In this document: piece after piece, positions 43,893 to 54,024 of the stretch
Layout: each line of letters opens with the position of its first letter
Position numbering within the stretch: position 1 is the stretch's first letter
Source: Pseudomonas graminis
Lineage (GTDB): Bacteria; Pseudomonadota; Gammaproteobacteria; Pseudomonadales; Pseudomonadaceae
Length of the DNA stretch: 64,000 nucleotides
Direction of reading: 5' to 3'
Assembly (NCBI RefSeq): GCF_001705435.1
Contig: NZ_MDEN01000059.1
Coordinates: 1 to 64,000 of the forward strand
Notes under the pieces: generated by a model
Told to the model about the DNA's origin: nothing
Seen by the model: only the letters and a program-made list of their open reading frames with translations
Databases searched by the model: none
Made by a program: the position numbers and the translations under genes

Positions 43893-44843
43893 ATGTCCGT
43901 TTTTACTCCCCTGGCTCGGCCCGAGCTGGAAGCTTTTCTCGCCCCGTACGGGCTTGGCGCCCTGCGTGATTTTCAGGGCATTGCCGCTGGAAGTGAAAAC
44001 ACCAATTTCTTCATCAGCCTGGAGCAGGGCGAATTCGTGCTGACCCTGGTCGAGCGCGGTCCGGTTCAGGAGATGCCGTTCTTCATCGAACTGCTGGACG
44101 TTCTCCACGACGCCAACTTGCCCGTACCCTACGCGCTGCGCACCACCGACGGGCAGGCCCTGCGCGAGCTGAAAGGCAAACCGGCGCTGCTGCAACCGCG
44201 TCTGTCCGGCAAGCACCCGGCCCAGCCCAACACCCAGCACTGCGTGCAGATCGGCGAATTCATGGCGCACATGCACGTGGCGACGCGCAGCGAGACTGTC
44301 GAGCGCAAAACAGATCGTGGTCTGGACTGGATGCTGGAGGAGGGCGGTAATTTCATCTCTCACCTAGACGAGGCCCAGGGCGCGCTGCTGACCAAGGCGA
44401 TCGAGGAAATTCAGCGTCGCAAGGCGGCAATCATGGCGCTGCCGCGGGCCAATCTGCACGCCGACCTGTTCCGCGACAACACGCTGTTCGAAGGCACCCA
44501 CCTGACGGGCGTGATCGATTTCTACAATGCTTGTTCCGGACCGATGCTGTACGACGTGGCGATTGCCGTGAATGACTGGTGCTCGTTTGAGAACGGCACC
44601 ATCGATGCGCCGCGCGCCCGGGCGTTTCTGGGTGCTTACGCTGCTCTGAGGCCATTCACAGCCGCCGAAGCCGAGCTGTGGTCGACGATGCTGCGTGTGG
44701 GTTGCGTGCGCTTCTGGCTGTCACGCCTGATCGCCGCCGAAACATTCGCCGGTCAGGACGTGCTGATCCATGATCCGGACGAATTCCGCAAACGCCTGGA
44801 ACAGCGGCAGGAAACCCACATTCCGTTGCCGTTTGCGTTGTAG
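43893..44843 (+). CDS. thrB: Homoserine kinase, type II (ThrB)
   Basis: A 316-residue kinase of the choline/aminoglycoside phosphotransferase fold, not the GHMP type of E. coli. It phosphorylates homoserine in threonine synthesis. Marks are GIAAGSENTNFFI (nucleotide loop, about 27-39), LPRANLHADLFRDNTLFEG with the catalytic HxDxxxDN, and GVIDFYNACSGPMLYDVAIAVNDWC with the metal-binding Asp. Length is typical. It probably shares a transcript with the DUF2782 gene. Confidence 0.92.
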   Translation: MSVFTPLARPELEAFLAPYGLGALRDFQGIAAGSENTNFFISLEQGEFVLTLVERGPVQEMPFFIELLDVLHDANLPVPYALRTTDGQALRELKGKPALLQPRLSGKHPAQPNTQHCVQIGEFMAHMHVATRSETVERKTDRGLDWMLEEGGNFISHLDEAQGALLTKAIEEIQRRKAAIMALPRANLHADLFRDNTLFEGTHLTGVIDFYNACSGPMLYDVAIAVNDWCSFENGTIDAPRARAFLGAYAALRPFTAAEAELWSTMLRVGCVRFWLSRLIAAETFAGQDVLIHDPDEFRKRLEQRQETHIPLPFAL

Positions 44844-44853
44844 ACATCATAAA

Positions 44854-44924
44854 CGCTTCGTGAGCAAGCTCACTCCCACAGGGACCGTGGTTCAACTGTA
44901 GGAGTGAGCTTGCTCGCGAAGGCG
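44854..44924. repeat. REP doublet (REPIN)
   Basis: Two inverted Pseudomonas REP units, GCTTCGTGAGCAAGCTCACT and AGTGAGCTTGCTCGCGAAGG, face each other across 18 bases. Each contains the GAGCAAGCTC core typical of the genus. It lies between the convergent thrB and znuA genes. Confidence 0.85.
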
Positions 44925-44936
44925 TTGGCACAGGAG

Positions 44937-45857
44937 TTAAAGACTCTCCAGACACCCCGCCAGGTCATCCGCCAGCTTGCTCAGCAATTGCTCGTAACCC
45001 TCGGCAGTGGCGGGTGTGTAGCCGCCTAATCCGTCCAGTTCAGCCAGTTTGACCGGCAAGCCCGCACTCAACGTGTCGGCCAGACGCGGGCGAAGGGGCG
45101 GTTCGCTGAACACGCAGGTCTTGCCGAATTCGGTCAGCCGCGCACGCATGGCGGCGACGTGCTGGGCGCCCGGCTGAACCTCGCTGCTGACGGCAAATAC
45201 GCCCGCATGCTTGAGCCCGTAGGCTTCTTCGAAATAATCAAACGCCTCGTGGAAGACGAAATACTGCTTGCCTGAAATGCCGGCGACACGCTGTTTGATC
45301 TTGGCGTCCAATGCGTCAAGGCGTGCGTCGAAGGCCTTCGCGTTGCTCTCATAACGTGCCGCATTGGCGGGATCTGCCTGACTCAAGTCAGCGGCCATCT
45401 TTGCCGCAATCACCCGAGCATTGACCGAAGACAGCCACAAATGCGCGTCAACGCTGCCCGGGCGGTGATCGTGGTCATGCTCGTCTTCGTCATCATCGTG
45501 GTGCTCGGCGCTGGCGGTGAAATGGCGCAGGTGCATACCGGGCAACGACTCGACCGGGACCGATGCCTTGCTGCGCCCGGACAGCACGCGAGGCAGGAAT
45601 GTCTCCATATCAGGGCCGATCCAGTAGAGCAGATCGGCTTCCTGCACGCGCCGTACGTCGGACGGGCGCAGCGCATAGTTATGCGGTGAGGCGCCCGGCG
45701 GAAGCAGGACTTCCGGCACAGCAATCCCGTCCTGTACGGCAGCAGCGATCAACTGCAGCGGCTTTATGCTGGTCAGTACGCGGACGCTGGCTTCGGCGGC
45801 AGTGACGGTTGAAAAACCGGTAATAAATACGACAAAAAGTAAAAAAAGTCGGGACAC
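44937..45857 (-). CDS. znuA: Zinc ABC transporter substrate-binding protein ZnuA
   Basis: A 306-residue periplasmic zinc-binding protein of the cluster A-I family. A signal peptide ends near TAA (residue 21). Zinc ligands are the His in SPHNYALRP, the His in DAHLWLS and the His in FVFHEAFDYF; a His/Asp-rich loop (HHDDDEDEHDHDH, about 114-127) is typical of ZnuA. The start is a GTG; I prefer 45857 (MSRLFLLF) over the in-frame GTG at 45866. It is divergent from zur. Confidence 0.93.
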   Translation of the reverse strand: MSRLFLLFVVFITGFSTVTAAEASVRVLTSIKPLQLIAAAVQDGIAVPEVLLPPGASPHNYALRPSDVRRVQEADLLYWIGPDMETFLPRVLSGRSKASVPVESLPGMHLRHFTASAEHHDDDEDEHDHDHRPGSVDAHLWLSSVNARVIAAKMAADLSQADPANAARYESNAKAFDARLDALDAKIKQRVAGISGKQYFVFHEAFDYFEEAYGLKHAGVFAVSSEVQPGAQHVAAMRARLTEFGKTCVFSEPPLRPRLADTLSAGLPVKLAELDGLGGYTPATAEGYEQLLSKLADDLAGCLESL

Positions 45858-45884
45858 GATAACCACTCATGGGGGCAGGAACGG

Positions 45885-45897
45885 GTAACATAATAAC
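45885..45897. promoter_or_regulatory. Possible Zur box
   Basis: GTAACATAATAAC lies between the divergent znuA and zur starts. It resembles the GTTAT-rich Zur operators of gammaproteobacteria but is an imperfect dyad. Position supports it more than sequence. Confidence 0.4.
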
Positions 45898-45923
45898 GTC
45901 TCTCTCAAAGGCCGTCGCCGCTC

Positions 45924-46406
45924 ATGTCTAAAACACCCCTGGCCAGTCGCCCCCACGATCACTCTCACTGCGTGCACAGTGCGCTCACTGAAGCCGACAC
46001 GCTGTGCGCGGGCAAAGGCCTGCGGCTGACGGCCCTGCGTCGTCGCGTGCTGGAACTGGTCTGGCAGAGCCACAAGCCGCTGGGCGCCTACGACATCCTC
46101 GCCGTTCTCAGCGAAGAAGATGGCCGCCGCGCCGCACCACCTACGGTGTACCGCGCGTTGGACTTCCTGTTGGAAAACGGCCTGGTGCACCGCATTGCGT
46201 CGCTGAACGCCTTCGCCGGCTGTAACCATCCGACCCACGCGCATCAGGGCCAATTTCTGATCTGCCGCGAGTGCAACGCCGCCATTGAGCTGCAGCACGG
46301 CAGCATCAGCTCGGCCATCGTCGACGCTGCCAATGAGGTCGGCTTTGACGTCGAAGCCCAGACCGTCGAAGTCGTCGGCGTCTGTGCCGGGTGCAAGGCC
46401 GCCTGA
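45924..46406 (+). CDS. zur: Zinc uptake regulator Zur (Fur family)
   Basis: A 160-residue Fur-family repressor (called Np20 in P. aeruginosa). A winged-helix DNA-binding part (about 25-95, with [16 protein letters not shown] and [21 protein letters not shown]) precedes a dimerisation domain with two CxxC zinc pairs (ICREC, VCAGC) and [10 protein letters not shown] ligands. An N-terminal His/Cys-rich stretch (HDHSHCVH) is also seen. It heads zur-znuC-znuB and should repress them and znuA when zinc is plentiful. Confidence 0.92.
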   Translation: MSKTPLASRPHDHSHCVHSALTEADTLCAGKGLRLTALRRRVLELVWQSHKPLGAYDILAVLSEEDGRRAAPPTVYRALDFLLENGLVHRIASLNAFAGCNHPTHAHQGQFLICRECNAAIELQHGSISSAIVDAANEVGFDVEAQTVEVVGVCAGCKAA

Positions 46407-47200
46407 TGAGCGATGCACTGATTCGCCTGAAGGACGTCAGCGTGACGCGCGCCGGCCAGAGCGTGCTGGAACATATCCAGCTGAGCGTCAGTTCAGGCGA
46501 AATCGTCACCCTGATCGGCCCCAACGGCGCGGGCAAGACCACTCTGGTGCGCGCCGTTCTGGGGCTGCTCAAAGCTGACTCGGGCGAAATTTGGCGCAAA
46601 CCGAAACTGCGCGTCGGTTACATGCCGCAGAAGCTGCACATCGACGCCACGCTGCCGCTGTCGGTCCTGCGTTTCCTGCGTCTGGTCCCCGGCGTTGATC
46701 GGGACACCGCGCGGTCAGCGCTGATCGAGGTCGGCGCAGAGAAGGTCATCGACAGCCCGCTGCAAGGGATTTCCGGCGGCGAGATGCAGCGCGTGTTGCT
46801 GGCGCGAGCGCTGCTGCGCAAGCCAGAGCTGCTGGTGCTCGACGAGCCGGTGCAAGGCGTTGATGTCGCCGGGCAGGCCGAGCTGTACGCGCTGATCACT
46901 CAGCTGCGCAATCGGCATCAATGCGGCGTGCTGATGGTTTCCCATGACCTGCATCTGGTCATGAGCACCACCGATCAGGTGGTCTGCCTCAATCGCCACG
47001 TGTGCTGCTCCGGCCACCCTGAGCAGGTCAGCAACGATCCCGCCTTCGTGGAGCTGTTCGGCCTGAACGCCCCGAATCTGGCGATCTATCACCATCACCA
47101 CGATCACGCCCACGACCTGCATGGCGAAGTCTGCCAACCCGCGCCGGCTCACGTCCACACCCACAATCACGACCACGGGGACAGCTGCAAGCATGGCTGA
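46406..47200 (+). CDS. znuC: Zinc ABC transporter ATPase ZnuC
   Basis: A 264-residue ATPase: Walker [10 protein letters not shown] (about 37-45), signature [16 protein letters not shown] (about 130), Walker [13 protein letters not shown] and switch SHDLHLVM. A His-rich tail ([13 protein letters not shown] and [12 protein letters not shown]) is characteristic of ZnuC and may bind zinc. The start overlaps the zur stop by one base (TGATG); an upstream in-frame ATG is less likely. Confidence 0.95.
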   Translation: MSDALIRLKDVSVTRAGQSVLEHIQLSVSSGEIVTLIGPNGAGKTTLVRAVLGLLKADSGEIWRKPKLRVGYMPQKLHIDATLPLSVLRFLRLVPGVDRDTARSALIEVGAEKVIDSPLQGISGGEMQRVLLARALLRKPELLVLDEPVQGVDVAGQAELYALITQLRNRHQCGVLMVSHDLHLVMSTTDQVVCLNRHVCCSGHPEQVSNDPAFVELFGLNAPNLAIYHHHHDHAHDLHGEVCQPAPAHVHTHNHDHGDSCKHG

Positions 47201-47975
47201 TTTTCTTCTTTACGCCTTGCTCGCAGGCCTCGCGTTAGCGGTAGTGGCAGGTCCTCTGGGGTCTTTCGTGGTCTGGCGGCGCATGGCCTATTTTGGCGAC
47301 ACGCTCTCCCATGCCGCGTTGCTCGGCGTGGCCTTGGGCTTTCTGCTGGACATCAGCCCGACGATCGCCGTGACCGTAGGCTGCCTGCTGCTGGCGGTGT
47401 TGCTGGTGACCCTGCAGCAGCGCCAACCGCTGGCGTCCGACACACTGCTGGGGATTCTCGCACCAAGCACTTTGTCGCTGGGTCTGGTGGTGCTGAGCTT
47501 CATGCGTGACGTGCGTATCGACCTGATGGGCTATCTGTTCGGCGACCTGCTGGCTATCAGTCCGAACGATCTGGCGTGGATTCTCGCGGGCAGTGCGTTG
47601 GTGCTGGTGCTGATCTGTGCGCTGTGGCGGCCGCTTCTGGCCATCACCGTGCATGAAGAGCTGGCGACGGTCGAAGGGCTGCCGGTGGCGGCCCTGCGCA
47701 TGACGTTGATGCTGCTGATCGCCGTGGTCATTGCGGTGGCCATGAAGATCGTCGGCGTTTTGCTGATTACCTCACTGCTGATCATCCCCGCCGCTGCGGC
47801 ACAACGTCACGCCCGTTCGCCGGAGCAAATGGCTGTGGGTGCGAGCATCATTGGCGTGATTGCGGTGTGCGCGGGTCTGGCGCTGTCCTGGTTCAAGGAC
47901 ACCCCGGCAGGCCCGTCTATCGTGGTCTCGGCGGCGGCGCTGTTTCTGCTCAGCTTCCTTTTGCCCAAGCGGTAG
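47193..47975 (+). CDS. znuB: Zinc ABC transporter permease ZnuB
   Basis: A 260-residue permease of the ABC-3 (manganese/zinc) family with about eight hydrophobic helices. Family marks are [30 protein letters not shown] (about 20-49) and [18 protein letters not shown] (about 189-206). The start is ATG for [10 protein letters not shown], overlapping the znuC end by eight bases, so translation is coupled. Confidence 0.95.
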   Translation: MADFLLYALLAGLALAVVAGPLGSFVVWRRMAYFGDTLSHAALLGVALGFLLDISPTIAVTVGCLLLAVLLVTLQQRQPLASDTLLGILAPSTLSLGLVVLSFMRDVRIDLMGYLFGDLLAISPNDLAWILAGSALVLVLICALWRPLLAITVHEELATVEGLPVAALRMTLMLLIAVVIAVAMKIVGVLLITSLLIIPAAAAQRHARSPEQMAVGASIIGVIAVCAGLALSWFKDTPAGPSIVVSAAALFLLSFLLPKR

Positions 47976-48132
47976 AACCTTGGGTAGCAGGCAGAGTCAT
48001 ACTCCGCAATAATCCAATGGCGGCAATGTGCAATGACTCCTTGCGCGGCCACCGATAGTGATCAGTTATTTTCGGTGCAAGTCAGTTGTGTGTAGACTTG
48101 CTCGTTTTTTGCGCAAATAGAGAATCGCAGGA

Positions 48133-48846
48133 ATGAAGCCGTTCGCATCCCGTTATCTGCTGCTTGCTGCATTTTCCATCCTGTTGGGTGCTTGCCAGAG
48201 CAAGCCCGTCGAGCAGCCCGCATCTGTGGCTGCGCCCGATGCCTATCAGCAGCTGGAACAGAACATCGCCAGCAGCGAGTTGGCAACCGCCGAAGATCAA
48301 TTGGCGGCGCTGCAAAGCAAATCTCCGGACGATCCCCGACTCGAGCAGTACCAGCGTCAATTGGCTGAGGCCTATTTGAGCCGCAGTCAGATCGTGCTGC
48401 AAAAAGGCGACATGAATGCCGCCGCGACCGCGCTTAGCCGAGCTCGCGCGCTGATGCCCAAGGCCCCGGCGCTGACCAGTGGCGTCAACGGTGCCATCGC
48501 CCACGCGCGTAAGGCCGAGCTGGAAAAGGCCGAGGCTGATCTGCGGGCTGCGGAGGCCAGGCGCAAGGCGAAAGTGATTGATCCGAGCGCCGAGAGCACG
48601 ACCATCGAGTTGAAGCTGGGGGACATGAAGCAACTGCGCCGTCAGTTGAGTGACATCGCTGAGGACGTGACTGCCTTCAACTGCGACGTCACGGTGCAGG
48701 TGCCGCGCACGGACGACTACCCTTGGCTGGCAACGTTGCTGACCAAGCGAGTGACGAAGATCAACCCGGATTTCGAGTTGCAGATGCAGCGTGAAATCGA
48801 GCGGACCGAACCTGCGAAGATCGTGTTGAAGCCTGCTCAGCTCTGA
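48133..48846 (+). CDS. Coiled-coil lipoprotein (PA5502-like), unknown function
   Basis: A 237-residue lipoprotein with lipobox LLGAC (Cys at about residue 21). Residues about 35-165 are strongly helical and TPR-like/coiled coil (LATAEDQLAALQSKSPDDPRLEQYQRQLAEAY); a small C-terminal domain (about 180-237) contains ITAFNCDVTVQV-like TAFNCDVTVQVPRTDDYPWL. It corresponds in place to P. aeruginosa PA5502. No function is known. A bidirectional terminator separates it from katE. Confidence 0.8.
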   Translation: MKPFASRYLLLAAFSILLGACQSKPVEQPASVAAPDAYQQLEQNIASSELATAEDQLAALQSKSPDDPRLEQYQRQLAEAYLSRSQIVLQKGDMNAAATALSRARALMPKAPALTSGVNGAIAHARKAELEKAEADLRAAEARRKAKVIDPSAESTTIELKLGDMKQLRRQLSDIAEDVTAFNCDVTVQVPRTDDYPWLATLLTKRVTKINPDFELQMQREIERTEPAKIVLKPAQL

Positions 48847-48864
48847 TCGATTTTTGATCAAAAG

Positions 48865-48898
48865 AAAAGGCGTTGCCCTCGCGGGCAACGCCTTTTTT
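48865..48898. terminator. Bidirectional terminator between the lipoprotein gene and katE
   Basis: AAAAGGCGTTGCCC pairs perfectly with GGGCAACGCCTTTT around a TCGC loop, with A- and T-runs on either side. It serves the two convergent genes. Confidence 0.9.
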
Positions 48899-48918
48899 GT
48901 TACTGCCAGCCCTGCAGA

Positions 48919-51078
48919 TTACGCAGGAATCGCTTTCGCTTTCGGCTCACGAGCCCAGACGCGGTGCTGCTGGATCGCATCGAAGAACGCCTTGAAGGAG
49001 GCTTCGTCCGAAACGGTCAGCAAGCCGGCATCGGCTTCCAGTCGCAGCAGGTCGATCAATTTCTGCGCGTCGCCCGCGTAGGCGATGGCTTTGAGGTGCT
49101 TGTACGCCTCAAGCACGTAGTGCAGTGCCACGCCGTCGCCGCTCAGGGCCTTGATCGAAGCTTCGCCGCCCGGGATGAACACAGCGTCGAACGCGACCGA
49201 TGGCAAACCTTCCATCGAAGCATCCACTGCCAGGGACGCGCCACTCGCGGTTTTGACCGGCGCGGAGGTAGGACCCAGCACCTTGGCGTGTGCGCCTTTG
49301 GCTTCCAGCGCCGATTTCATCGTCGCTACAGCTTTGTCGTCAACACCGTTCGCGACGAGGATAGCGACTTTGCGCGAAGCAATGTCAGCAGGCAGCAGGT
49401 TCGCCTGGCTCAGCAGAGGCGAGCTGTCGACGCTCAACTTGCCGTTGCCTTGCGCCTTGACGGTAGCGGCTTTCGGCGCCGGCAAGCCAAGATTTTCAGC
49501 CACACGCGCAGCCAGTGTGAGGTCGATATTCGCGAGAATCTCGTTCACCTGACGGGCGCGAATGTGCTCACGCTCCACCTTGCCCAACTCGAAGCTGTAC
49601 GCCGCGATGATGTGCTCTTTCTCGTGCTCGCTCATGCTGTTGAAGAACAGCGTGGCTTGGGTGAAGTGATCGCCAAACGACGGGCTGCGCTCACGCACTT
49701 TGTGCGCTTCGATGCGTTCTGGATACGTCTCGAAACCGCCATCCTCCGGACCTGCAGGGGTTTCTTTCGGCCAGCCGCCGTCGATCGAGTTCGGCTCGTA
49801 GGAAGCGCGACCCTTGTCGATGGTAGTGCGATGCTGAGCATCACGCTGGTTGTTGTGGTTCGGCGAGACCGGACGGTTGATCGGGATCTCGTGGAAGTTC
49901 GGCCCACCCAGTCGGCTGATCTGCGTATCGGTGTAGGAAAACAGCCGACCTTGCAGCAGCGGATCATTGGAGAAGTCGATACCCGGCACGACGTGGCCTG
50001 GGCAGAACGCAACCTGCTCGGTCTCGGCGAAGTAGTTGTCCGGGTTGCGGTCGAGCACCATCTTGCCCAGCGGTGTTACCGGCACCAGCTCTTCCGGAAT
50101 GATTTTGGTCGGGTCCAGAATGTCAAAGTCGAACTTGTGCTCGTCTTCCTCGGCAACGATCTGAACGCCCAGTTCCCATTCCGGGTAGTCGCCCATCTCG
50201 ATGGACTCCCACAGGTCGCGGCGGTGGAAATCGGTGTCCTTGCCCGCAAGCTTCTGCGCTTCGTCCCACACCAGAGAGCACGTACCGTACTTAGGCTTCC
50301 AGTGGAATTTGACGAACGAGGATTTGCCCTCGGTGTTGATCATGCGGAACGTGTGAATGCCGAAACCCTGCATGGAGCGCAGGCTTTTCGGAATCGCACG
50401 GTCGGACATGGTCCACAGCACCATGTGCGCGGATTCCGGCACCAGGGAAACGAAGTCCCAGAAGGTGTCGTGGGCCGAGCCGCCCGTAGGGATTTCGTTG
50501 TGAGGCTCTGGCTTCACCGCGTGTACGAAATCGGGGAACTTGATGGCGTCTTGAATGAAGAACACCGGCATGTTGTTACCGACCAGGTCGTAGTTACCTT
50601 CGCCGGTGTAGAACTTGACCGCGAAGCCGCGTACGTCACGGACCGTGTCACCAGAGCCGCGTGGGCCCTGGACCGTGGAAAAGCGCGTGAAGACCGGGGT
50701 TTTCTTGCCCGGGTCACGAAGGAATTCGGCCTTGGACAGCGCCGAATGGTTCTCGTAGGTCTGGAAGTAACCGTGAGCCGCCGTGCCGCGTGCGTGGACG
50801 ATACGCTCCGGGATGCGTTCGTGGTCGAAGTGGGTAATCTTCTCGCGCATGATGAAGTCTTCAAGCAGCGACGGGCCGCGCGAGCCGACTTTCAGCGTGT
50901 TTTGGTTGTCGGAGATCTTTACGCCCTGATTGGTACGCAAAGCCTCGCCGGTGGCGTCGGAGCGGAAGGTTTCAAGGCTTTCGATCTTGGCGTTGGTATT
51001 GCCACGATCCAGCGTATCAGTGCCAGCCAGTTCACTGTTGGCGGTGGCGCTAACAGGTGGATTGGTGTTCTTACTCAT
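48919..51078 (-). CDS. katE: Catalase HPII (large-subunit, clade 2)
   Basis: A 719-residue monofunctional haem catalase with the extra C-terminal flavodoxin/GATase1-like domain (about 560-719) of large-subunit enzymes. The active site has the distal His in [14 protein letters not shown] (about residue 94-107), the Asn in [14 protein letters not shown] and the proximal haem Tyr in [14 protein letters not shown] (about 375). It degrades hydrogen peroxide, usually under RpoS control in stationary phase. It sits between the PA5502-like gene and metN, which adjoin in P. aeruginosa, so it is an insertion or a retained gene relative to that species. Confidence 0.95.
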   Translation of the reverse strand: MSKNTNPPVSATANSELAGTDTLDRGNTNAKIESLETFRSDATGEALRTNQGVKISDNQNTLKVGSRGPSLLEDFIMREKITHFDHERIPERIVHARGTAAHGYFQTYENHSALSKAEFLRDPGKKTPVFTRFSTVQGPRGSGDTVRDVRGFAVKFYTGEGNYDLVGNNMPVFFIQDAIKFPDFVHAVKPEPHNEIPTGGSAHDTFWDFVSLVPESAHMVLWTMSDRAIPKSLRSMQGFGIHTFRMINTEGKSSFVKFHWKPKYGTCSLVWDEAQKLAGKDTDFHRRDLWESIEMGDYPEWELGVQIVAEEDEHKFDFDILDPTKIIPEELVPVTPLGKMVLDRNPDNYFAETEQVAFCPGHVVPGIDFSNDPLLQGRLFSYTDTQISRLGGPNFHEIPINRPVSPNHNNQRDAQHRTTIDKGRASYEPNSIDGGWPKETPAGPEDGGFETYPERIEAHKVRERSPSFGDHFTQATLFFNSMSEHEKEHIIAAYSFELGKVEREHIRARQVNEILANIDLTLAARVAENLGLPAPKAATVKAQGNGKLSVDSSPLLSQANLLPADIASRKVAILVANGVDDKAVATMKSALEAKGAHAKVLGPTSAPVKTASGASLAVDASMEGLPSVAFDAVFIPGGEASIKALSGDGVALHYVLEAYKHLKAIAYAGDAQKLIDLLRLEADAGLLTVSDEASFKAFFDAIQQHRVWAREPKAKAIPA

Positions 51079-51460
51079 CAGACAAAACTCCTCGGTTCGG
51101 ACGGCTCCCTGTTCGGCGTTCCATGGTGTGGAGGCAGCAGGAGCTCGCAGGCGGCAACGCCTGACACGAGGTCAGGCATTATTCAGGCGCTAAGTAAGTG
51201 ACTGACGATGAAATCAGCCGTTCCGTTTGTTTTTCGGATTCATCGATTTCCTTCGTCAGCCCGACAGTCGGCTGTGCATATGACCGTTCGGCAGGTGCAG
51301 TGTGAAATAAATGATAAGAAGGCTGGGCCCAATCCGGATTCGACAGGCTAAAATGCGCGCCCGGTTTACCCAGCCGAAGCCGAAATGGCATCGCTCAGCA
51401 GCGTGATGAAGGCATAAGTCTCCACGCTGATTTTTCAACGCGCCCCACAAGGTTCGCTCC
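51079..51460. other. Divergent control region of katE and metN
   Basis: This 382-base gap holds the two divergent promoters. A TAAAAT box near 51346-51351 could be the metN -10. I recognise no riboswitch or S-box, and the short frames within have no ribosome sites. Confidence 0.45.
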
Positions 51461-52468
51461 GTGATCGAGTTCCAGAACGTCCACAAAACCTATCGGGTCG
51501 CCGACCGGGAAATTCCCGCGCTGCACCCCACCAGCCTGCGCATCGAAAATGGCCAGGTGTTTGGCCTGATTGGCCACTCCGGCGCCGGCAAAAGCACCAT
51601 GCTGCGCCTGATCAACCGCCTTGAAGCGCCGAGTGGCGGCCAGATCCTGGTCGATGACGTCGATGTCACCGCGCTGGACGCCGAGGGTCTGCGCGGCTTC
51701 CGCCGTCAGGTCGGCATGATTTTTCAGCACTTCAATCTGCTGTCGTCCAAGACAGTGGCCGACAACGTCGCCATGCCACTGACGCTGGCCGGGGACATGT
51801 CCCGCGCGCAGATCGATCAGCGCGTGGCCGAGCTGCTCGCTCGCGTGGGTCTTTCCGATCACGCCAGGAAATACCCGGCACAATTGTCCGGCGGTCAGAA
51901 GCAACGCGTTGGCATCGCACGCGCGCTGGCGACCAAGCCGAAGATTCTGCTGTGCGACGAGGCCACCAGCGCCCTCGACCCGCAAACCACGGCCTCGGTG
52001 TTGCAGCTGTTGGCCGAGATCAATCGCGAACTGAAGCTGACCATCGTGCTGATCACCCACGAAATGGACGTGATCCGTCGCGTCTGCGATCAGGTGGCGG
52101 TCATGGATGCGGGCGTGATCGTCGAACAGGGCGCCGTGGCCGATGTGTTTCTGCACCCCAAGCACCCGACCACTCGCCGCTTTGTGCAGGAAGACGAAGA
52201 GGTCGACGAAAACCAGGTGAACAGTGATTTCGCCCATGTTCAGGGCCGCATCGTGCGCCTGACGTTTCAGGGCGAAGCGACCTACGCGCCATTGCTGGGC
52301 ACGGTCGCGCGGGAAACCGGCGTGGACTACAGCATTCTGGCCGGTCGTATCGACCGCATCAAAGATACGCCTTACGGGCAACTGACGCTGGCCATCACCG
52401 GTGGTGACATGGACGCCGCGTTTGCCCGCTTCACCGCAGCCGACGTTCATATGGAGGTCCTGCGCTGA
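51461..52468 (+). CDS. metN: Methionine ABC transporter ATPase MetN
   Basis: A 335-residue ATPase: Walker [10 protein letters not shown] (about 38-46), signature [16 protein letters not shown] (about 141), Walker [13 protein letters not shown] and switch ITHEMDVI. The C-terminal NIL regulatory domain (about 255-335) binds methionine and inhibits transport when it is abundant ([25 protein letters not shown] region). The start is GTG. It overlaps metI by one base (TGATG). Confidence 0.95.
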   Translation: MIEFQNVHKTYRVADREIPALHPTSLRIENGQVFGLIGHSGAGKSTMLRLINRLEAPSGGQILVDDVDVTALDAEGLRGFRRQVGMIFQHFNLLSSKTVADNVAMPLTLAGDMSRAQIDQRVAELLARVGLSDHARKYPAQLSGGQKQRVGIARALATKPKILLCDEATSALDPQTTASVLQLLAEINRELKLTIVLITHEMDVIRRVCDQVAVMDAGVIVEQGAVADVFLHPKHPTTRRFVQEDEEVDENQVNSDFAHVQGRIVRLTFQGEATYAPLLGTVARETGVDYSILAGRIDRIKDTPYGQLTLAITGGDMDAAFARFTAADVHMEVLR

Positions 52469-53142
52469 TGGACACTTTTCTCAACCTGTTTTCCAACGTC
52501 GACTGGTACGAAATCTGGCTGGCGACCGGCGACACCCTGATCATGCTCGGCGTCTCGCTCGCCTTCACTGTTCTGCTGGGCTTGCCGCTGGGCGTGCTGA
52601 TGTTCCTGACCTCGCCGCGTCAGTTGCTTGAGAACAAGCCGGTCTACACCACCGTCGGCTTGATCGTGAACATGCTGCGGGCGTTGCCGTTCATCATCCT
52701 GCTGATCGTGATGATGCCGCTGACGGAAATCATCACCGGCACTTCGCTGGGCATTCTTGGCACGCTGCCACCGTTGATCGCAGGCGCCACGCCATTCTTC
52801 GCGCGCCTGGTGGAAACCGCGCTGCGGGAAGTGGACCGCGGGATCATCGAGGCCACTCAGGCCATGGGCGCGACGACCCGGCAGATCGTGATCAAGGCAC
52901 TGTTGCCTGAAGCACGCCCTGGCATTCTCGCGGCAATCACCGTGACCGCAATTGCGCTGGTGTCGTTCACGGCCATGGCCGGTGCGGTCGGTGCCGGCGG
53001 CCTGGGCGATCTGGCGATTCGCTATGGTTACCAACGCTTCCAGAACGATGTGATGTTTGTAACGGTCGTATTGCTGCTGGTGCTGGTGCAGATCCTGCAA
53101 ACCGTCGGCGACAGACTGGTCGCGCATTTTTCACACCGTTAA
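52468..53142 (+). CDS. metI: Methionine ABC transporter permease MetI
   Basis: A 224-residue permease with five hydrophobic helices and the binding-protein-dependent transport EAA loop (EATQAMGATTRQIVIKALLPEARPGI, about 129-154, given here as its start EATQAMGATT). It forms the channel of the D-/L-methionine importer with MetN. Coupled to metN by one-base overlap; metQ follows after 65 bases. Confidence 0.95.
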   Translation: MDTFLNLFSNVDWYEIWLATGDTLIMLGVSLAFTVLLGLPLGVLMFLTSPRQLLENKPVYTTVGLIVNMLRALPFIILLIVMMPLTEIITGTSLGILGTLPPLIAGATPFFARLVETALREVDRGIIEATQAMGATTRQIVIKALLPEARPGILAAITVTAIALVSFTAMAGAVGAGGLGDLAIRYGYQRFQNDVMFVTVVLLLVLVQILQTVGDRLVAHFSHR

Positions 53143-53207
53143 CCGAATTCGCCGGTCACTGACCGGCAGATGCATGCGACTGCGCGTGCATTTCAGGAGT
53201 AGTAGAA

Positions 53208-53981
53208 ATGAAGAAGTTGTTGGCTGTATTCGCTGCCGTGGCGGCGCTGTCTGCCCATGCCGATGAGACCTTGACCGTTGCGGCCTCCGCCGTGCCCCAT
53301 GCCGAGATTCTCGAGTTCGTGAAGCCGATGCTGGCGAAAGAGGGCGTGACGCTGAACGTGAAGGTCTTCAACGATTACATTCAGCCAAACGTGCAGGTCG
53401 ACCAGAACCGCATGGACGCCAACTTCTTCCAGCACCAGCCGTATCTGGATGAGTTCAACAAGGGCAAGGGCACTCATCTGGTGAGTGTGGCCAAGGTTCA
53501 CATCGAGCCGTTTGGCGCTTACTCGGACAAGCTCAAGAGTCTGGCCGAGCTGCCGGATGGCGCCAACGTGGCCATCCCGAATGACGCCACAAACGAGGGC
53601 CGTGCCCTGTTGCTGCTGGTCAAGGCCGGTCTGATCACCCTGAAGGATCCGACCAGCATCACCGCCAAGCCAAGCGACGTGCAGCAGAACCCGAAGAACC
53701 TGAAGTTCCGCGAGCTGGAAGCGGCGACCCTGCCACGCGTACTGACGCAGGTGGACCTGGCGCTGATCAACACCAACTACGCCCTGACGGCCAAGCTTGA
53801 TCCGACCAAGGATGCGCTGATCATCGAAGGGGCGGAGTCGCCTTACGCGAACATCCTGGTGACCCGCGAGGACAACAAGGATGCCCCGGCCATCCAGAAA
53901 CTGGTCGCCGCGCTGCACAGCCCAGAAACCAAAGCGTTCATCGTTGAGAAGTACAAAGGCGCCGTGGTTCCGGCGTTCTGA
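53208..53981 (+). CDS. metQ: Methionine-binding protein MetQ
   Basis: A 257-residue periplasmic binding protein of the NlpA family. The N-terminus MKKLLAVFAAVAALSAHA is a normal signal peptide without lipobox cysteine, so it is probably soluble, unlike the E. coli lipoprotein. Marks are ASAVPHAEILEFVKP, VFNDYIQPN, DANFFQHQPYLDEFN and NDATNEGRALLLLVKAGLITL, with LALINTNYAL near 185. The AGTAG/CAGGAG region before the ATG provides the ribosome site. Confidence 0.93.
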   Translation: MKKLLAVFAAVAALSAHADETLTVAASAVPHAEILEFVKPMLAKEGVTLNVKVFNDYIQPNVQVDQNRMDANFFQHQPYLDEFNKGKGTHLVSVAKVHIEPFGAYSDKLKSLAELPDGANVAIPNDATNEGRALLLLVKAGLITLKDPTSITAKPSDVQQNPKNLKFRELEAATLPRVLTQVDLALINTNYALTAKLDPTKDALIIEGAESPYANILVTREDNKDAPAIQKLVAALHSPETKAFIVEKYKGAVVPAF

Positions 53982-53996
53982 TCGCCACACGCCCAT

Positions 53997-54019
53997 GATC
54001 TCGGCGCAACGCCGAGATC
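53997..54019. terminator. Hairpin between metQ and the convergent Sco gene
   Basis: GATCTCGGCG and CGCCGAGATC form a perfect ten-pair stem with a CAA loop. The T-run is weak on both strands, so efficiency is uncertain. Confidence 0.6.
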
Positions 54020-54024
54020 AGTCC

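Noticed and set aside
48964..51201. 745-codon open frame antisense to katE
   Set aside because: Shadow of katE; the translation is Arg/Val/His-rich with no recognisable domain, whereas katE is a complete catalase.
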